From: Vibrio taketomensis
GTDB lineage: Bacteria > Pseudomonadota > Gammaproteobacteria > Enterobacterales > Vibrionaceae
Direction of reading: 5' to 3'
DNA length: 64,000 bases
Assembly: GCF_009938165.1 (NCBI RefSeq)
Contig: NZ_AP019650.1
Location: 1-64,000 of the forward strand
Shown: one piece after another, positions 25,225 through 33,515 of the stretch
Position numbering within the stretch: position 1 is the first letter of the stretch
How the letters are laid out: each line of letters begins with the position of its first letter
Translations under genes and position numbers: made by a program
Notes under the pieces: generated by a model
What the model was told of the DNA's origin: nothing
Databases searched by the model: none
Seen by the model: the letters and a program-made list of their open reading frames with translations, nothing else

Positions 25225-25946
25225 ATTCGCAGGGCAAACGATAGAACTATCGTTTTGCCATCAGTCCATCCCATACTTCCATTATTACCCTTACTATTGT
25301 TCATACTGTGCGAATAATTGTTGTGCATAGCATTAGTAATATGCATGGCATCCTTGCGTTTGTGCACATCCAACTTCTTAAAGATTTTATATACGTGTGA
25401 TTTGACCGTACTTTCTGATAAGAAAAGTGAGTTCGCGATTTGCTTGTTGGATTTACCGGAAGCCACATGATCGAGTATTTGTCTTTCTCGTGATGTTAAG
25501 CTGCGGTACAACTGACAGCGTTCCAAATTTGGATTGCGTCTCAGCATCACCAGGCCTTCTAAGCATTTACGTGGTAGCCACAAGCCACCGTTTAATACGT
25601 ACTCGACACTCTTATACAGATGCTCTATCGGTGCGTTGTTCAGTAAAACACCTTTGAGAGATGGCCAATAGACATATTCACACTGCATAGACTCTGGCGG
25701 CATGTTGTAAATAAAAACGTCTAATTTGAGCAAGTCGAAATTTGGAATGGCTTGGTTTAGCGCTAAGGTTTCAAGCTGCTCAAAGTCGATCAGTACTAAA
25801 TCGACACAAGAAAGAGATGAAGTTGGCGTGAGTTGGGAAGGTGCCGTGACATCAATACTGATGTCTAATTTTTCGGTGAGTTGCTGTTCCATCAAACTGG
25901 TTTGCAATGTTTTGTCCGACAAGATGATGACGTACTTATTTAACAT
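25134..25946 (-). CDS. CsgD/VpsT-like LuxR family regulator, C terminus uncertain
   Basis: A biofilm-type regulator with an atypical receiver domain (residues 1-140) and a LuxR helix-turn-helix (LTSRERQILDHVASGKSNKQIANSLFLSESTVKSHVYKIFKKL, residues 150-192). The site where VpsT carries its c-di-GMP motif W[FLM][TS]R reads WLPR (123-126), so nucleotide binding is doubtful. It is divergent from the amyloid locus and probably controls it. The printed frame overlaps yibL by 91 bases. A one-base shift near 25311-25322 would end the protein as LFAQYEQ at about 25294, a normal length. Confidence 0.85.
   Translation of the reverse strand: MLNKYVIILSDKTLQTSLMEQQLTEKLDISIDVTAPSQLTPTSSLSCVDLVLIDFEQLETLALNQAIPNFDLLKLDVFIYNMPPESMQCEYVYWPSLKGVLLNNAPIEHLYKSVEYVLNGGLWLPRKCLEGLVMLRRNPNLERCQLYRSLTSRERQILDHVASGKSNKQIANSLFLSESTVKSHVYKIFKKLDVHKRKDAMHITNAMHNNYSHSMNNSKGNNGSMGWTDGKTIVLSFALRIQKIELAIRIFRRKPVITSKRSCLPILVIG
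25232..25260. terminator. Hairpin between convergent yibL and luxR genes
   Basis: GGCAAACGATAG pairs with CTATCGTTTTGCC around AA, leaving one bulged base. If both flanking genes end where their families predict (about 25204 and 25294), this hairpin sits neatly between them as a shared terminator. Confidence 0.5.
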
Positions 25947-26485
25947 TATCCACTGCCCCTATTGCTGTTTTCTTTGCCTAGTCCCCGTGCTGACTAGGTT
26001 TTAGTTAGCACTAAGTATATTCAAGAAATCTAAGTCGGTAGGGCATTTCATGATATTTACTTACTTCTTTATCAATAAAGATTCATCCATTGGTTTAGTC
26101 TCAGGCAAATCATTCTCAATATGTTTTAAACGCTACGGCGTTAACTGACTGAGTTTTGATGGATATTGTATGTTTATTCACTATGTGGTCGGACTTCTAT
26201 CATTTCCTTAGGCTGAACTCATTCTTAAAAGTATGACGCGATTTATCCTACGAATCTGCACTCAATCTTCATACTTTGCTCATCCAATTCCAATCTGATG
26301 CTCGTAAATTGCTGTTTAATAAAACGATGGATTATTAGAGGGTATGCGCCATTCCTGCATATCAACCTGATCCTCAAAACTCGTCTCACAAGTGAGACGT
26401 GCGCTTTTGGCTGCCTACCTATACTCGAGTTGCTCAAGGGCATAAACAACCAAATCAGACATGGATACACAACGGAGTGAAGGTT
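25947..26485. other. Intergenic control region between luxR and the amyloid locus
   Basis: This 540-base AT-rich gap separates two divergent transcription units and holds no convincing gene. The clearest feature is a perfect palindrome at 26382-26399. The size suggests long leaders or several operators, as is usual for biofilm matrix genes. Confidence 0.6.
26382..26399. promoter_or_regulatory. Palindromic candidate operator upstream of the amyloid locus
   Basis: CGTCTCAC-AA-GTGAGACG is a perfect 8-base inverted repeat located 87-104 bases before the first start codon of the amyloid operon. It could bind the divergent LuxR regulator, or form a leader hairpin. It lacks a T run, so it is not a terminator. 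Confidence 0.45.
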
Positions 26486-27469
26486 ATGAATCTTAAAAAA
26501 ACGGGTGTAGCAATCGCAATGGCAGCGATGATGTTTAGTGGCGCAGCACTAGCCGGTGGTCATGGTGGTGGCGGCGGCGCTGATTACTTAAGTCATAATG
26601 GTAACGGGCCAGGCAACGACAACAATCATGTTGTGACAACATCGGGCGGTGGTAACGACAACAATCGTTCAAACGACGGCAACGATGGCAATATGATTAC
26701 GAACACCGGCGCTGGTAATGATAACAACCGCTCAAACGATGGCCACGACAACAACTCATTGTCTTATACGTCTGGCGGCGGTAACGATCACAATAAATCG
26801 TACAGCAAAACAAATAACGGTGATGATGGCAACACCATCAAGAACAGCAACAACACCAACAATGGTGATGATAACAACCGAATCCGCACCAATGATGGTA
26901 ACGATAACAACAAATCGTACAACCTAAGCAACAATGGTGATGATCACAACAAGACCTACACCAAAACAAACAACGGTGATGACAACAACCGCATTCGTAC
27001 TAACGACGGCGACGACAACAACCGTCTAACTATGAAGGGCAGCAATAATACCGATAACGGTAATGATGGCAATTCATGGAAAGACAGCGCGAATACTGAC
27101 AACTCTAAATCATGGAAAGACAGTGCAAACACTGACAATTCAAGATCTTGGAAAAACAGCAACAACAAAATTGACCAAAGCCACACTCTAAACTTTGAAG
27201 TAGATATGGTGGTTGCGAGCTCAGATCTGAAAGGATACATCTCAAGCTCAGATGTTGAGTACGGTGAGTCTGCAGGTAGCGGTATGCGTGGGCCTCGTGG
27301 TAAAGGTGGCTGCAATACATGTCAAGGTGCTGGTGTGAGTGTTAGAAATACCAACAACATGACTGGCTTTAACAATACTTCGGGTATTACCACAGTGAGC
27401 CAATCTGCGGGTGCAAACTCTTTAATTCAACAGTCTGTTGTCACCAACGCAACGGTTAAAACTAACTAA
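26486..27469 (+). CDS. Secreted Asn/Asp/Gly repeat protein, candidate Fap-like amyloid subunit
   Basis: A 327-residue exported protein. A signal peptide (MNLKKTGVAIAMAAMMFSGAALA) precedes a region of about 13 G[NDH]D[NHG]N motifs in NNGDDNNRIRTNDG-type repeats, then two DSANTDNS[KR]SWK repeats, a CxxC pair (Cys276, Cys279) and a C-terminal motif AGANSLIQQSVVTNATVK. Repeats plus a C-terminal CxxC recall the Pseudomonas amyloid subunits FapB/FapC. The Asp/Asn spacing could also bind calcium. The start is set at 26486, where GGAGTGAAGG precedes the ATG; the frame from 26399 is an artefact. It heads a four-gene operon. Confidence 0.85.
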   Translation: MNLKKTGVAIAMAAMMFSGAALAGGHGGGGGADYLSHNGNGPGNDNNHVVTTSGGGNDNNRSNDGNDGNMITNTGAGNDNNRSNDGHDNNSLSYTSGGGNDHNKSYSKTNNGDDGNTIKNSNNTNNGDDNNRIRTNDGNDNNKSYNLSNNGDDHNKTYTKTNNGDDNNRIRTNDGDDNNRLTMKGSNNTDNGNDGNSWKDSANTDNSKSWKDSANTDNSRSWKNSNNKIDQSHTLNFEVDMVVASSDLKGYISSSDVEYGESAGSGMRGPRGKGGCNTCQGAGVSVRNTNNMTGFNNTSGITTVSQSAGANSLIQQSVVTNATVKTN

Positions 27470-27483
27470 TTCTGGAGAATGTC

Positions 27484-27834
27484 ATGCGCTTAGCACTATT
27501 GGCAATAAGCAGCGTATTGGTTGTCAACGCTTATGCTGAAGATTTGGTGCTGGCAGACGACTACGAGCTATCCATAGATAGTATGGATAGCTCGCGAGGT
27601 GGACAGTACGTATTAGATGTTGATGAATACAATGTTGATATTGACAGTATCAGTGCCAGCTCAGAGATTAATGGCGCAAGTTTTGGGAATCGAGCGATCA
27701 ATACCGTTAACGGTAATAATCGTATCGGCTCTGGCGCTTTTAGCTCTGCAACTGGTGTGAACAATGTAATTCAAAATACGGGTAATAACGTACTGATTCA
27801 AAACTCAACGGTCGTTAACCTGACACTGAAATGA
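27484..27834 (+). CDS. Small secreted protein of the Fap-like locus
   Basis: A 116-residue exported protein with signal MRLALLAISSVLVVNAYA. The mature part is Asp/Ser rich, then Asn/Gly rich (NTVNGNNRIGSG, ATGVNNVIQNTGNN), and ends in TGNNVLIQNSTVVNLTLK. That ending aligns with the end of the preceding protein (NxLIQxSxVxNxTxK). The low-complexity Asn/Gly/Val pattern is typical of beta-solenoid or amyloid proteins. It is 14 bases downstream of the first gene and one base from the peptidase gene. A minor subunit or nucleator is plausible. Confidence 0.82.
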   Translation: MRLALLAISSVLVVNAYAEDLVLADDYELSIDSMDSSRGGQYVLDVDEYNVDIDSISASSEINGASFGNRAINTVNGNNRIGSGAFSSATGVNNVIQNTGNNVLIQNSTVVNLTLK

Positions 27835-27835
27835 T

Positions 27836-28513
27836 ATGGTTTTTTGGCGAATCTTTGCTTCGGGGATGCTGATTTTATCAGCATCTTCTCATGCTTTAAC
27901 TTACATGCCTCATCGTGGGTCCTTTAATGTTCCGGTGAAGAGTTACAAAGAAATGCTGTTTGGCGACGTAGTTCGTCAGCAGTATGACTTTAGTTGCGGC
28001 TCTGCTGCTCTAGCGTCACTGTTAACTTATCACTACGACTACCCATCCGAAGAAGACGTGATTTTTCAAACAATGTTCGATCGAGGTGATCAAGAGACGA
28101 TCAAAAAAAGCGGTTTTTCGCTGCTCGATATGAAGAACTATTTGGAGATGAAAGGTTACGACGCTGATGGATTTAGAATGCCACTCACAAAGCTCCAAGA
28201 GTTAGGTGTTCCAGGTATCACGTTGGTGAACTTTGACGGTTACATGCACTTTGTGGTGATTAAGGGTATGAATAGTCACTCGGTCATTCTAGGCGATCCT
28301 TCACGAGGTACTATCCAAATGAAGTTCGCAGAGTTTGAGCGCTACTATTCAGGCATCGTGCTGTTGATTCGCACTCACGCCAACATTGCCAGAAATAGTT
28401 ACATCTCAGACGACAACTATACACTTTATGCCCCCGCTCCTGTAGATTCGGGCGTATCTCGAAACTCACTGGGGGTATTTAGTATTACGCTACCCGAACG
28501 TGGGGAGTTTTAA
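27836..28513 (+). CDS. C39-type cysteine peptidase (FapD-like)
   Basis: A 225-residue exported protein with signal MVFWRIFASGMLILSASSHA. The C39 papain-like catalytic residues are all visible: Cys54 in QQYDFSCGSAALASLL, His138 in YMHFVVIKG and Asp154 in ILGDPSRG. C39 domains usually cleave leader peptides in bacteriocin exporters. A free-standing periplasmic version is a hallmark of Fap operons (FapD), where it processes components of the export system. It sits between the secreted subunits and a further secreted protein. Confidence 0.88.
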   Translation: MVFWRIFASGMLILSASSHALTYMPHRGSFNVPVKSYKEMLFGDVVRQQYDFSCGSAALASLLTYHYDYPSEEDVIFQTMFDRGDQETIKKSGFSLLDMKNYLEMKGYDADGFRMPLTKLQELGVPGITLVNFDGYMHFVVIKGMNSHSVILGDPSRGTIQMKFAEFERYYSGIVLLIRTHANIARNSYISDDNYTLYAPAPVDSGVSRNSLGVFSITLPERGEF

Positions 28514-28514
28514 A

Positions 28515-29237
28515 ATGTTTAGACAAATATGGTTGGTAAGCGCAGTTTGCGCGTGTCTAGCTGCGCCCACTGCTAGTGCATCTTACCAACTAGATAGTCT
28601 TGAGCCACTCGATGATGGAGAGCTTTCTTCACTTCGAGCGGGTTTCTTAGGTGATGACTTTATGGTCAACATCGGGTTAGATATTGCGACTTCGATTAAC
28701 GGCGAAACCTTATTCAACAATAGGATTGCCAATCTGTTCTTCCAGAACGGACAACTCATCGCATCTCAGCCTGAAGTGATACCGGTAACGACTGTGGTGC
28801 AAGTTGGGAGCAACAATTCCGTTGATCTACCAGCAGCACAGCAGGTAAATCCGGTAGTAACTCGGTCACCAACGACAGTTGATACTACGGCTGCACCAAC
28901 GATTGTAGTATCACCGAATGGTTCTGCGCCTCCTGCTGTTGTTATGGCGCAACCAAGTGTCGAGACTCAACCCGTTGCTTCAGGAGCGGCGAACTCGGAA
29001 ACCTCTGTTGAAGAATCTATACCAGCCGAACAACCGGTGATAACCGTCACTCAAGTGACAGGCCCTGTATCTGGTGTAAACCAGTCTTCGATTAACCGAG
29101 TCATCCAAAACTCTTTAAACAACACAGTCATTAACTTTGAAACCGTAGTTAATATTGATGCGCAAGTGAACGGTGCTTTAAAACGCTTAGAAAGCAGAAA
29201 TAGAGTACAGCAAGCTTTGCAATTTAATTTTAATTAG
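28515..29237 (+). CDS. Secreted protein of the Fap-like locus (FapE-like position)
   Basis: A 240-residue exported protein with a signal peptide (WLVSAVCACLAAPTASAS). It opens LDSLEPLDDGELSSLRAGFLGDDF, a short motif seen in many exported fibre proteins. A Pro/Thr/Val-rich linker leads to a C-terminal segment VNQSSINRVIQNSLNNTVINFETVVNI, related to the endings of the two upstream subunits. The start at 28515 is preceded by GGGGAG. The gene overlaps no other and ends the operon before a terminator. A minor subunit or fibre-associated role is inferred. Confidence 0.8.
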   Translation: MFRQIWLVSAVCACLAAPTASASYQLDSLEPLDDGELSSLRAGFLGDDFMVNIGLDIATSINGETLFNNRIANLFFQNGQLIASQPEVIPVTTVVQVGSNNSVDLPAAQQVNPVVTRSPTTVDTTAAPTIVVSPNGSAPPAVVMAQPSVETQPVASGAANSETSVEESIPAEQPVITVTQVTGPVSGVNQSSINRVIQNSLNNTVINFETVVNIDAQVNGALKRLESRNRVQQALQFNFN

Positions 29238-29256
29238 TGGACATCAATTTAAAAAC

Positions 29257-29283
29257 AAGCCAGCAATTCATGCTGGCTTTCTT
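29257..29283 (+). terminator. Terminator of the amyloid operon
   Basis: AAGCCAGCA pairs with TGCTGGCTT around ATTCA, followed by TTCTT. Confidence 0.8.
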
Positions 29284-29365
29284 CCGTTATTGACATTCGT
29301 TATCGATGTTCACTACCGATGATAGCGATAGCGTGTGTGTCAGTGCATGAAGATTACCAAATGGC

Positions 29366-29396
29366 AAAAACCGCCTACTTGAGGCGGTTTTGGTTT
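29366..29396. terminator. Bidirectional terminator before the barrel gene
   Basis: AAAACCGCCT pairs with AGGCGGTTTT. On the minus strand it is followed by TTTTTGCC, just downstream of the outer-membrane barrel gene. Confidence 0.82.
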
Positions 29397-29412
29397 GATT
29401 GTGCAGAGATAT

Positions 29413-30417
29413 TTATAGTGAAACTGGTATGCGCACATTGAGTTGGAAATCTGGCGTATCTTCAGTGAGGCCTGCTTGAGCACTAATGTTAATGGCTGTT
29501 GTTGGTGATAGCGCGTAGTTAATCCCAAAATTCAATGAATCAAGCTGCAGCATTTTTGCATCGCTATCGGTAACACCATTGATTTTACTCTTCAAAATGG
29601 TTTGATGGCTAAAACCAATCGAGAGCGATAAATCGCGGTTGATCGCAAAGCCCATACCACCACCAAGAGAGATAGTATCACCAAGATCGATCTCTTGGTT
29701 AGTATCACTGATATCAAAATCATTCTCAAAGTTGTAGATATAAGACAGACTTGCATAGAGTACGGCAGGATCTGTCGGGTAAATCATTGAAATCCCGGGT
29801 TCAACACTCCAAAAACCTGAACCAGTGGGTGCTTCTTCTAGAACATTCGTCAATTCGTCACTGGCAATTTCGTATGGGGATTTACCGGTATCTGATTTGA
29901 CTCTCAAGCTACCTACCCAATAAGGTGCGGTATCAAAGTTGAATTGATGTCTTATTGCGAATTCAACGTCACCAATCCCTCCACCACTGACATCACGGTT
30001 AAAATCTCTATTATTACCTGTACCTAATTCACGACCGGATACCTGATCATCTCGGTAAACGAACGGAACGCGAACCTCGATCTCTGTAGCGTTAGTGATA
30101 CCGTAACGACCGGTTAAACCAAGTGTCATGGTGGTACGGTCGGCGTCGGCGACTTCAATTCGACCAACCAACAACGCAGGTAGCACCGTATAGCCAATCA
30201 CGTTGACCGTGTTGGATGAGTTTTGCGAGTAGTTTAGAGATGCCTCGATACCGAACTTTCCTTTTGGGGTTAGTACCCCAGGTCGATCAATAACATCAGA
30301 AACGGTTTGAGCTCGTCTTGGTTGCGAGGCTTCTTCTGCTGTTTGTTCTTCTGTTTCTGCATAGAGTGGAGATGCGAACAAAACTAGTGGTAAAGCGTAT
30401 AAGAGAGGTTTTGCCAT
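29413..30417 (-). CDS. Outer-membrane beta-barrel protein (FapF-like / MetA-pathway family)
   Basis: A 334-residue exported protein with signal MAKPLLYALPLVLFASPLYA, then a Glu/Gln/Ala-rich helical lead (ETEEQTAEEASQPRRA), then about twelve alternating amphipathic strands ending in aromatic/hydrophobic FQLNVRIPVSL, as outer-membrane barrels do. It resembles the phenol MetA-pathway family to which FapF belongs. FapF exports Fap fibres and carries a helical plug before its barrel. It is convergent with, and adjacent to, the putative Fap-like operon. If unrelated, it would be a general porin-like protein. Confidence 0.8.
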   Translation of the reverse strand: MAKPLLYALPLVLFASPLYAETEEQTAEEASQPRRAQTVSDVIDRPGVLTPKGKFGIEASLNYSQNSSNTVNVIGYTVLPALLVGRIEVADADRTTMTLGLTGRYGITNATEIEVRVPFVYRDDQVSGRELGTGNNRDFNRDVSGGGIGDVEFAIRHQFNFDTAPYWVGSLRVKSDTGKSPYEIASDELTNVLEEAPTGSGFWSVEPGISMIYPTDPAVLYASLSYIYNFENDFDISDTNQEIDLGDTISLGGGMGFAINRDLSLSIGFSHQTILKSKINGVTDSDAKMLQLDSLNFGINYALSPTTAINISAQAGLTEDTPDFQLNVRIPVSL

Positions 30418-30821
30418 TTTTTCGTCCCTTTTTTATCTGGCCCTCCTTTTAATTAGTCCACAAGCTTAATTATTTCCACTCGCTCAATGAGTTAAATTTT
30501 ATTTATAGAATAATCAAAATGATACAGATTTAGCTTATAACTGATAAACAAGGGAATTTTTTATCTAGATTTGAAATTAATGGAGATTATTGAAAATTAG
30601 AAATTTTTTGCAGTTGATAAATAACGAAAAGTAAGTTTTGTTCGAGGCGCTTGGTTTGGTATTTGATGAACGTCATTCTCTTGATCATGCTTCCAAGGTA
30701 AAGACAACTATCGAGGTAAAAATAAGAATGCATCACTCAAAGTGAAGTAAATTTCGCTAGACTTCGATTAACAACAAGAGTCAAAGATCTTAAATAAGTC
30801 TCTGAAGTGACGGAGTAAAGT
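30418..30821. other. AT-rich intergenic region with one RctB-like site
   Basis: A 400-base AT-rich gap between divergent genes. It contains an iteron-like sequence at 30680-30694 and presumably both promoters. No small gene is evident. Confidence 0.5.
30680..30694 (-). promoter_or_regulatory. Isolated RctB iteron-like site
   Basis: CTTGATCATGCTTCC differs from the inverted origin iteron CTTGATCATGCTTTC at one base near its end and keeps the central Dam site. It lies between genes, 27 kb beyond rctB. Binding by RctB is inferred. Confidence 0.5.
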
Positions 30822-32273
30822 ATGCAGCTTAAATATTCGGCGTTGTTTCAACAACAATGCTTCATCAATGGAGAGTGGTTATCGATAGGCGGAGAAAAGG
30901 AAGTCATTACCAATCCGTCTAATGGCGAAGTTATTGGACATGTGCCTGTAATGGGAGCCAATGCCGCAACACAGTGTGTGGATGCTGCACATCAAGCATT
31001 TGAACAATGGCGACAAACTACAGCGAATCATCGAGCTGACATATTGCGCAAGTGGTATGAGTTAATGGTCGAGCATAGTGATGATCTCGCGACCATTTTG
31101 ACTTTAGAGCAAGGTAAGCCATTTGCTGAGGCAAAAGGTGAAATCGCTTATGCAGCAAGCTTTGTTCAGTGGTACAGCGAAGAGGCCCGCCGTGCTTACG
31201 GTGAAATTATGCCAAGCCATCGCCCGCACAGTAAAATCGTGGTGACTAAGCAGCCGATTGGCGTTGTTGCCGCTATTACGCCTTGGAATTTTCCAGCGGC
31301 GATGATCACGCGCAAAGCCGCTCCGGCAATTGCGGCGGGGTGTGCGATGGTATTAAAGCCTGCCCCGGAGACGCCATTTACTGCTCTGGCATTAGCAAAA
31401 TTGGCAGAAGATGCAGGAATGCCCAAAGGTCTGTTTAATGTCATTACTGGGGATGCTATTGCTATTGGTAGTGTGTTTACTACCGACAAGCGAGTGCGCA
31501 AAGTCTCTTTCACTGGCTCAACTCATGTGGGCAAGATTTTAATGAATCAATCTGCCTCAACGATTAAAAAGATGGCATTGGAGCTAGGAGGCAATGCGCC
31601 TTTTATTGTGTTTGATGACGCGGACATTGATGCTGCAGTTGAAGGGGCGATGATCGCCAAATTCCGTAATGCGGGACAAACCTGTGTATGTGCAAATCGT
31701 ATCTTTGTTCATGATGCGGTTTACGATGAATTTGCCAATAAATTAGCGAAAAAAGTGTCAGCGCTAAAAGTCGGTGACGGTTTTGCTGATCAGGTAGTGA
31801 TAGGTCCTTTGATTAATGCAGGAGCGGTTGCCAAGGTGCAAGCACACGTGAGCGATGCATTGGAAAAAGGTGCAAAGGCACTATGTGGCCGATTGGCAGA
31901 TAAAGGTCAGCTATTTGTAGAGCCTTTTGTTCTCACTGAGATGGATGATGAGATGCTGGCGGCGAATGAGGAGACGTTTGGTCCTGTTGCTCCGCTGTTT
32001 CGTTTTTATGATGAAACTGAAGTCTTAGAGCGAGCTAATAACACTGAGTCAGGTTTAGCTGCCTATATCTATACCCGCTCATTAGGCCGAGCATGGCGTG
32101 TTGCTGATGCTTTAGAGGTTGGCATGGTTGGGATTAATGAAGGGTTAATTTCAACCGCTGCGGCTCCTTTTGGCGGTATCAAAGAGTCGGGTCTTGGCCG
32201 AGAAGGTTCTCATCATGGAATGGATGAATTCTTAGAGATGAAATACATGTTGATGGGCGGATTAGATCAATAA
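30822..32273 (+). CDS. gabD: NAD(P)-dependent succinate-semialdehyde dehydrogenase
   Basis: A 483-residue aldehyde dehydrogenase that oxidises succinate semialdehyde to succinate in GABA degradation. It shows the cofactor motif TPWNFPAAMITRK, the general-base Glu in LELGGNAPFIV, the catalytic Cys in NAGQTCVCANR and the ending GGIKESGLGREGSHHGMDEF typical of GabD. No gabT or gabP is adjacent, so it may act on other semialdehydes. The ATG at 30822 is preceded by ACGGAGTAAAGT. A strong terminator follows. Confidence 0.93.
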   Translation: MQLKYSALFQQQCFINGEWLSIGGEKEVITNPSNGEVIGHVPVMGANAATQCVDAAHQAFEQWRQTTANHRADILRKWYELMVEHSDDLATILTLEQGKPFAEAKGEIAYAASFVQWYSEEARRAYGEIMPSHRPHSKIVVTKQPIGVVAAITPWNFPAAMITRKAAPAIAAGCAMVLKPAPETPFTALALAKLAEDAGMPKGLFNVITGDAIAIGSVFTTDKRVRKVSFTGSTHVGKILMNQSASTIKKMALELGGNAPFIVFDDADIDAAVEGAMIAKFRNAGQTCVCANRIFVHDAVYDEFANKLAKKVSALKVGDGFADQVVIGPLINAGAVAKVQAHVSDALEKGAKALCGRLADKGQLFVEPFVLTEMDDEMLAANEETFGPVAPLFRFYDETEVLERANNTESGLAAYIYTRSLGRAWRVADALEVGMVGINEGLISTAAAPFGGIKESGLGREGSHHGMDEFLEMKYMLMGGLDQ

Positions 32274-32295
32274 TATTCGTTCGATGAGAACAAAA

Positions 32296-32323
32296 AAAGG
32301 GTGAGACATTCTCACCCTTTTTG
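32296..32323. terminator. Terminator after gabD
   Basis: GGGTGAG pairs with CTCACCC around ACATT, with A residues before and T residues after, so it can work in both directions for the convergent permease gene. Confidence 0.9.
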
Positions 32324-32351
32324 CTTTTTAAAGTTTAGGTTTTTGAATTGA

Positions 32352-33515
32352 TTAACCCATAAACCAAGAAACGAAGATGAGTGCACCGAAGACAAAGGTA
32401 CCGCCCAGAGCCGCTTGCCCACCACCTACCGTGTAGGTGTTTTCAAATTTCACTTGCTCAAAGTCAGGTTTGCGCACTTTCACAACCATCGCCAGTGGGC
32501 CCCAAATCGCAAGGAAGACTAATACCATGCCAGCGTAATCAAGCATGCTAACGAATTGGCTTGAGAACAAGGTTGCTAGAATTAAAGGCAAAATGAATGT
32601 TAGGCCGTATGCTTTCATTGGGTTGCTAGTGATAGCATCACGGTTTTGGTCATACAGCGCCATCGACACACCAAGGTATGACGTGATTAATGCCAGCGCA
32701 GAGAAGATCGCTACAACAGTCTTAATCGTGGTTGCTTCACCGCCAAAGGCTGCAATCAACTGTGAGATATTTTCAAATTGACTTACTTTGTCGACACCAA
32801 GGTTACCGATAACGGCGAATAACCAAGTGAGGTAACACACTAGTGGGATCACTGAGCCAAGCAACACCATATTGCGGATCTGCTTTTCGTTTGCTTCGTG
32901 GTTGTAGCTAACTAGCGAAGGGATCACCACCATTGAAGCAAAGCTGGTGAAGATAACCGCACTGTATTGCACTACGTCACTGAAAGAGAAGCTGCTTTCT
33001 TGGCTTAAGTATGACAGGTTGATATTGCCCATCAGTGAGAAGATCACCACAAACAGCATCACCACCATTAGGATAAAGAGGCCGCGGTTCAGTTGGTCAA
33101 CGTAGTTCTTGCCTGCTACGACAATTAAGCCCATTACTAAGCTAAATAGTGTGTAGCCCACCACTGGTGATAGGTTGATACCCACTTGCCCCAGCATGGT
33201 GTGCAGCAAATCACCGATACCGATGATGTAAGCGATCATCAGACACGCAAGCAATAGGTAGAACAGGACGTTGATAAAGTGCATGCCTTTACGGCCTAAA
33301 GTGAAGAACGCTACGCTGCTCATGCCAGTGCTTTCTTGCGATTTTGTACAAGCTTCCGCCAGCAACAACGCTGCGTAAGTGGTACCTAGGAAAATCACGA
33401 ACATTAAGCCGGCACTTACCAAAAAACCAAACTGAGCTAACACCATCGGAATGGCCAACATACCAGCACCTAATGCGGTTCCCGCGAGAATCAGGGAACT
33501 ACCAAACAACTTCAT
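32352..33515 (-). CDS. Aromatic amino acid permease (HAAAP family, TyrP/Mtr-like)
   Basis: An inner-membrane carrier of 387 residues with eleven hydrophobic segments. It begins MKLFGSSLILAGTALGAGMLAIPMVLAQFGF, the signature of the hydroxy/aromatic amino acid permease family that imports tyrosine or tryptophan. The start is the ATG at 33515; the TTG two codons earlier has no better ribosome site. A weak TyrR-like box (TGTAAA-N6-TTGCCA at 33560-33577) lies upstream, compatible with aromatic amino acid control but with two mismatches in the second half. Confidence 0.92.
   Translation of the reverse strand: MKLFGSSLILAGTALGAGMLAIPMVLAQFGFLVSAGLMFVIFLGTTYAALLLAEACTKSQESTGMSSVAFFTLGRKGMHFINVLFYLLLACLMIAYIIGIGDLLHTMLGQVGINLSPVVGYTLFSLVMGLIVVAGKNYVDQLNRGLFILMVVMLFVVIFSLMGNINLSYLSQESSFSFSDVVQYSAVIFTSFASMVVIPSLVSYNHEANEKQIRNMVLLGSVIPLVCYLTWLFAVIGNLGVDKVSQFENISQLIAAFGGEATTIKTVVAIFSALALITSYLGVSMALYDQNRDAITSNPMKAYGLTFILPLILATLFSSQFVSMLDYAGMVLVFLAIWGPLAMVVKVRKPDFEQVKFENTYTVGGGQAALGGTFVFGALIFVSWFMG

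Noticed and set aside
26600..27150. Tandem DNA repeats that might look like a CRISPR array
   Set aside because: The repeats are in frame within one secreted protein, vary at codon level, and have no unique spacers or cas genes.
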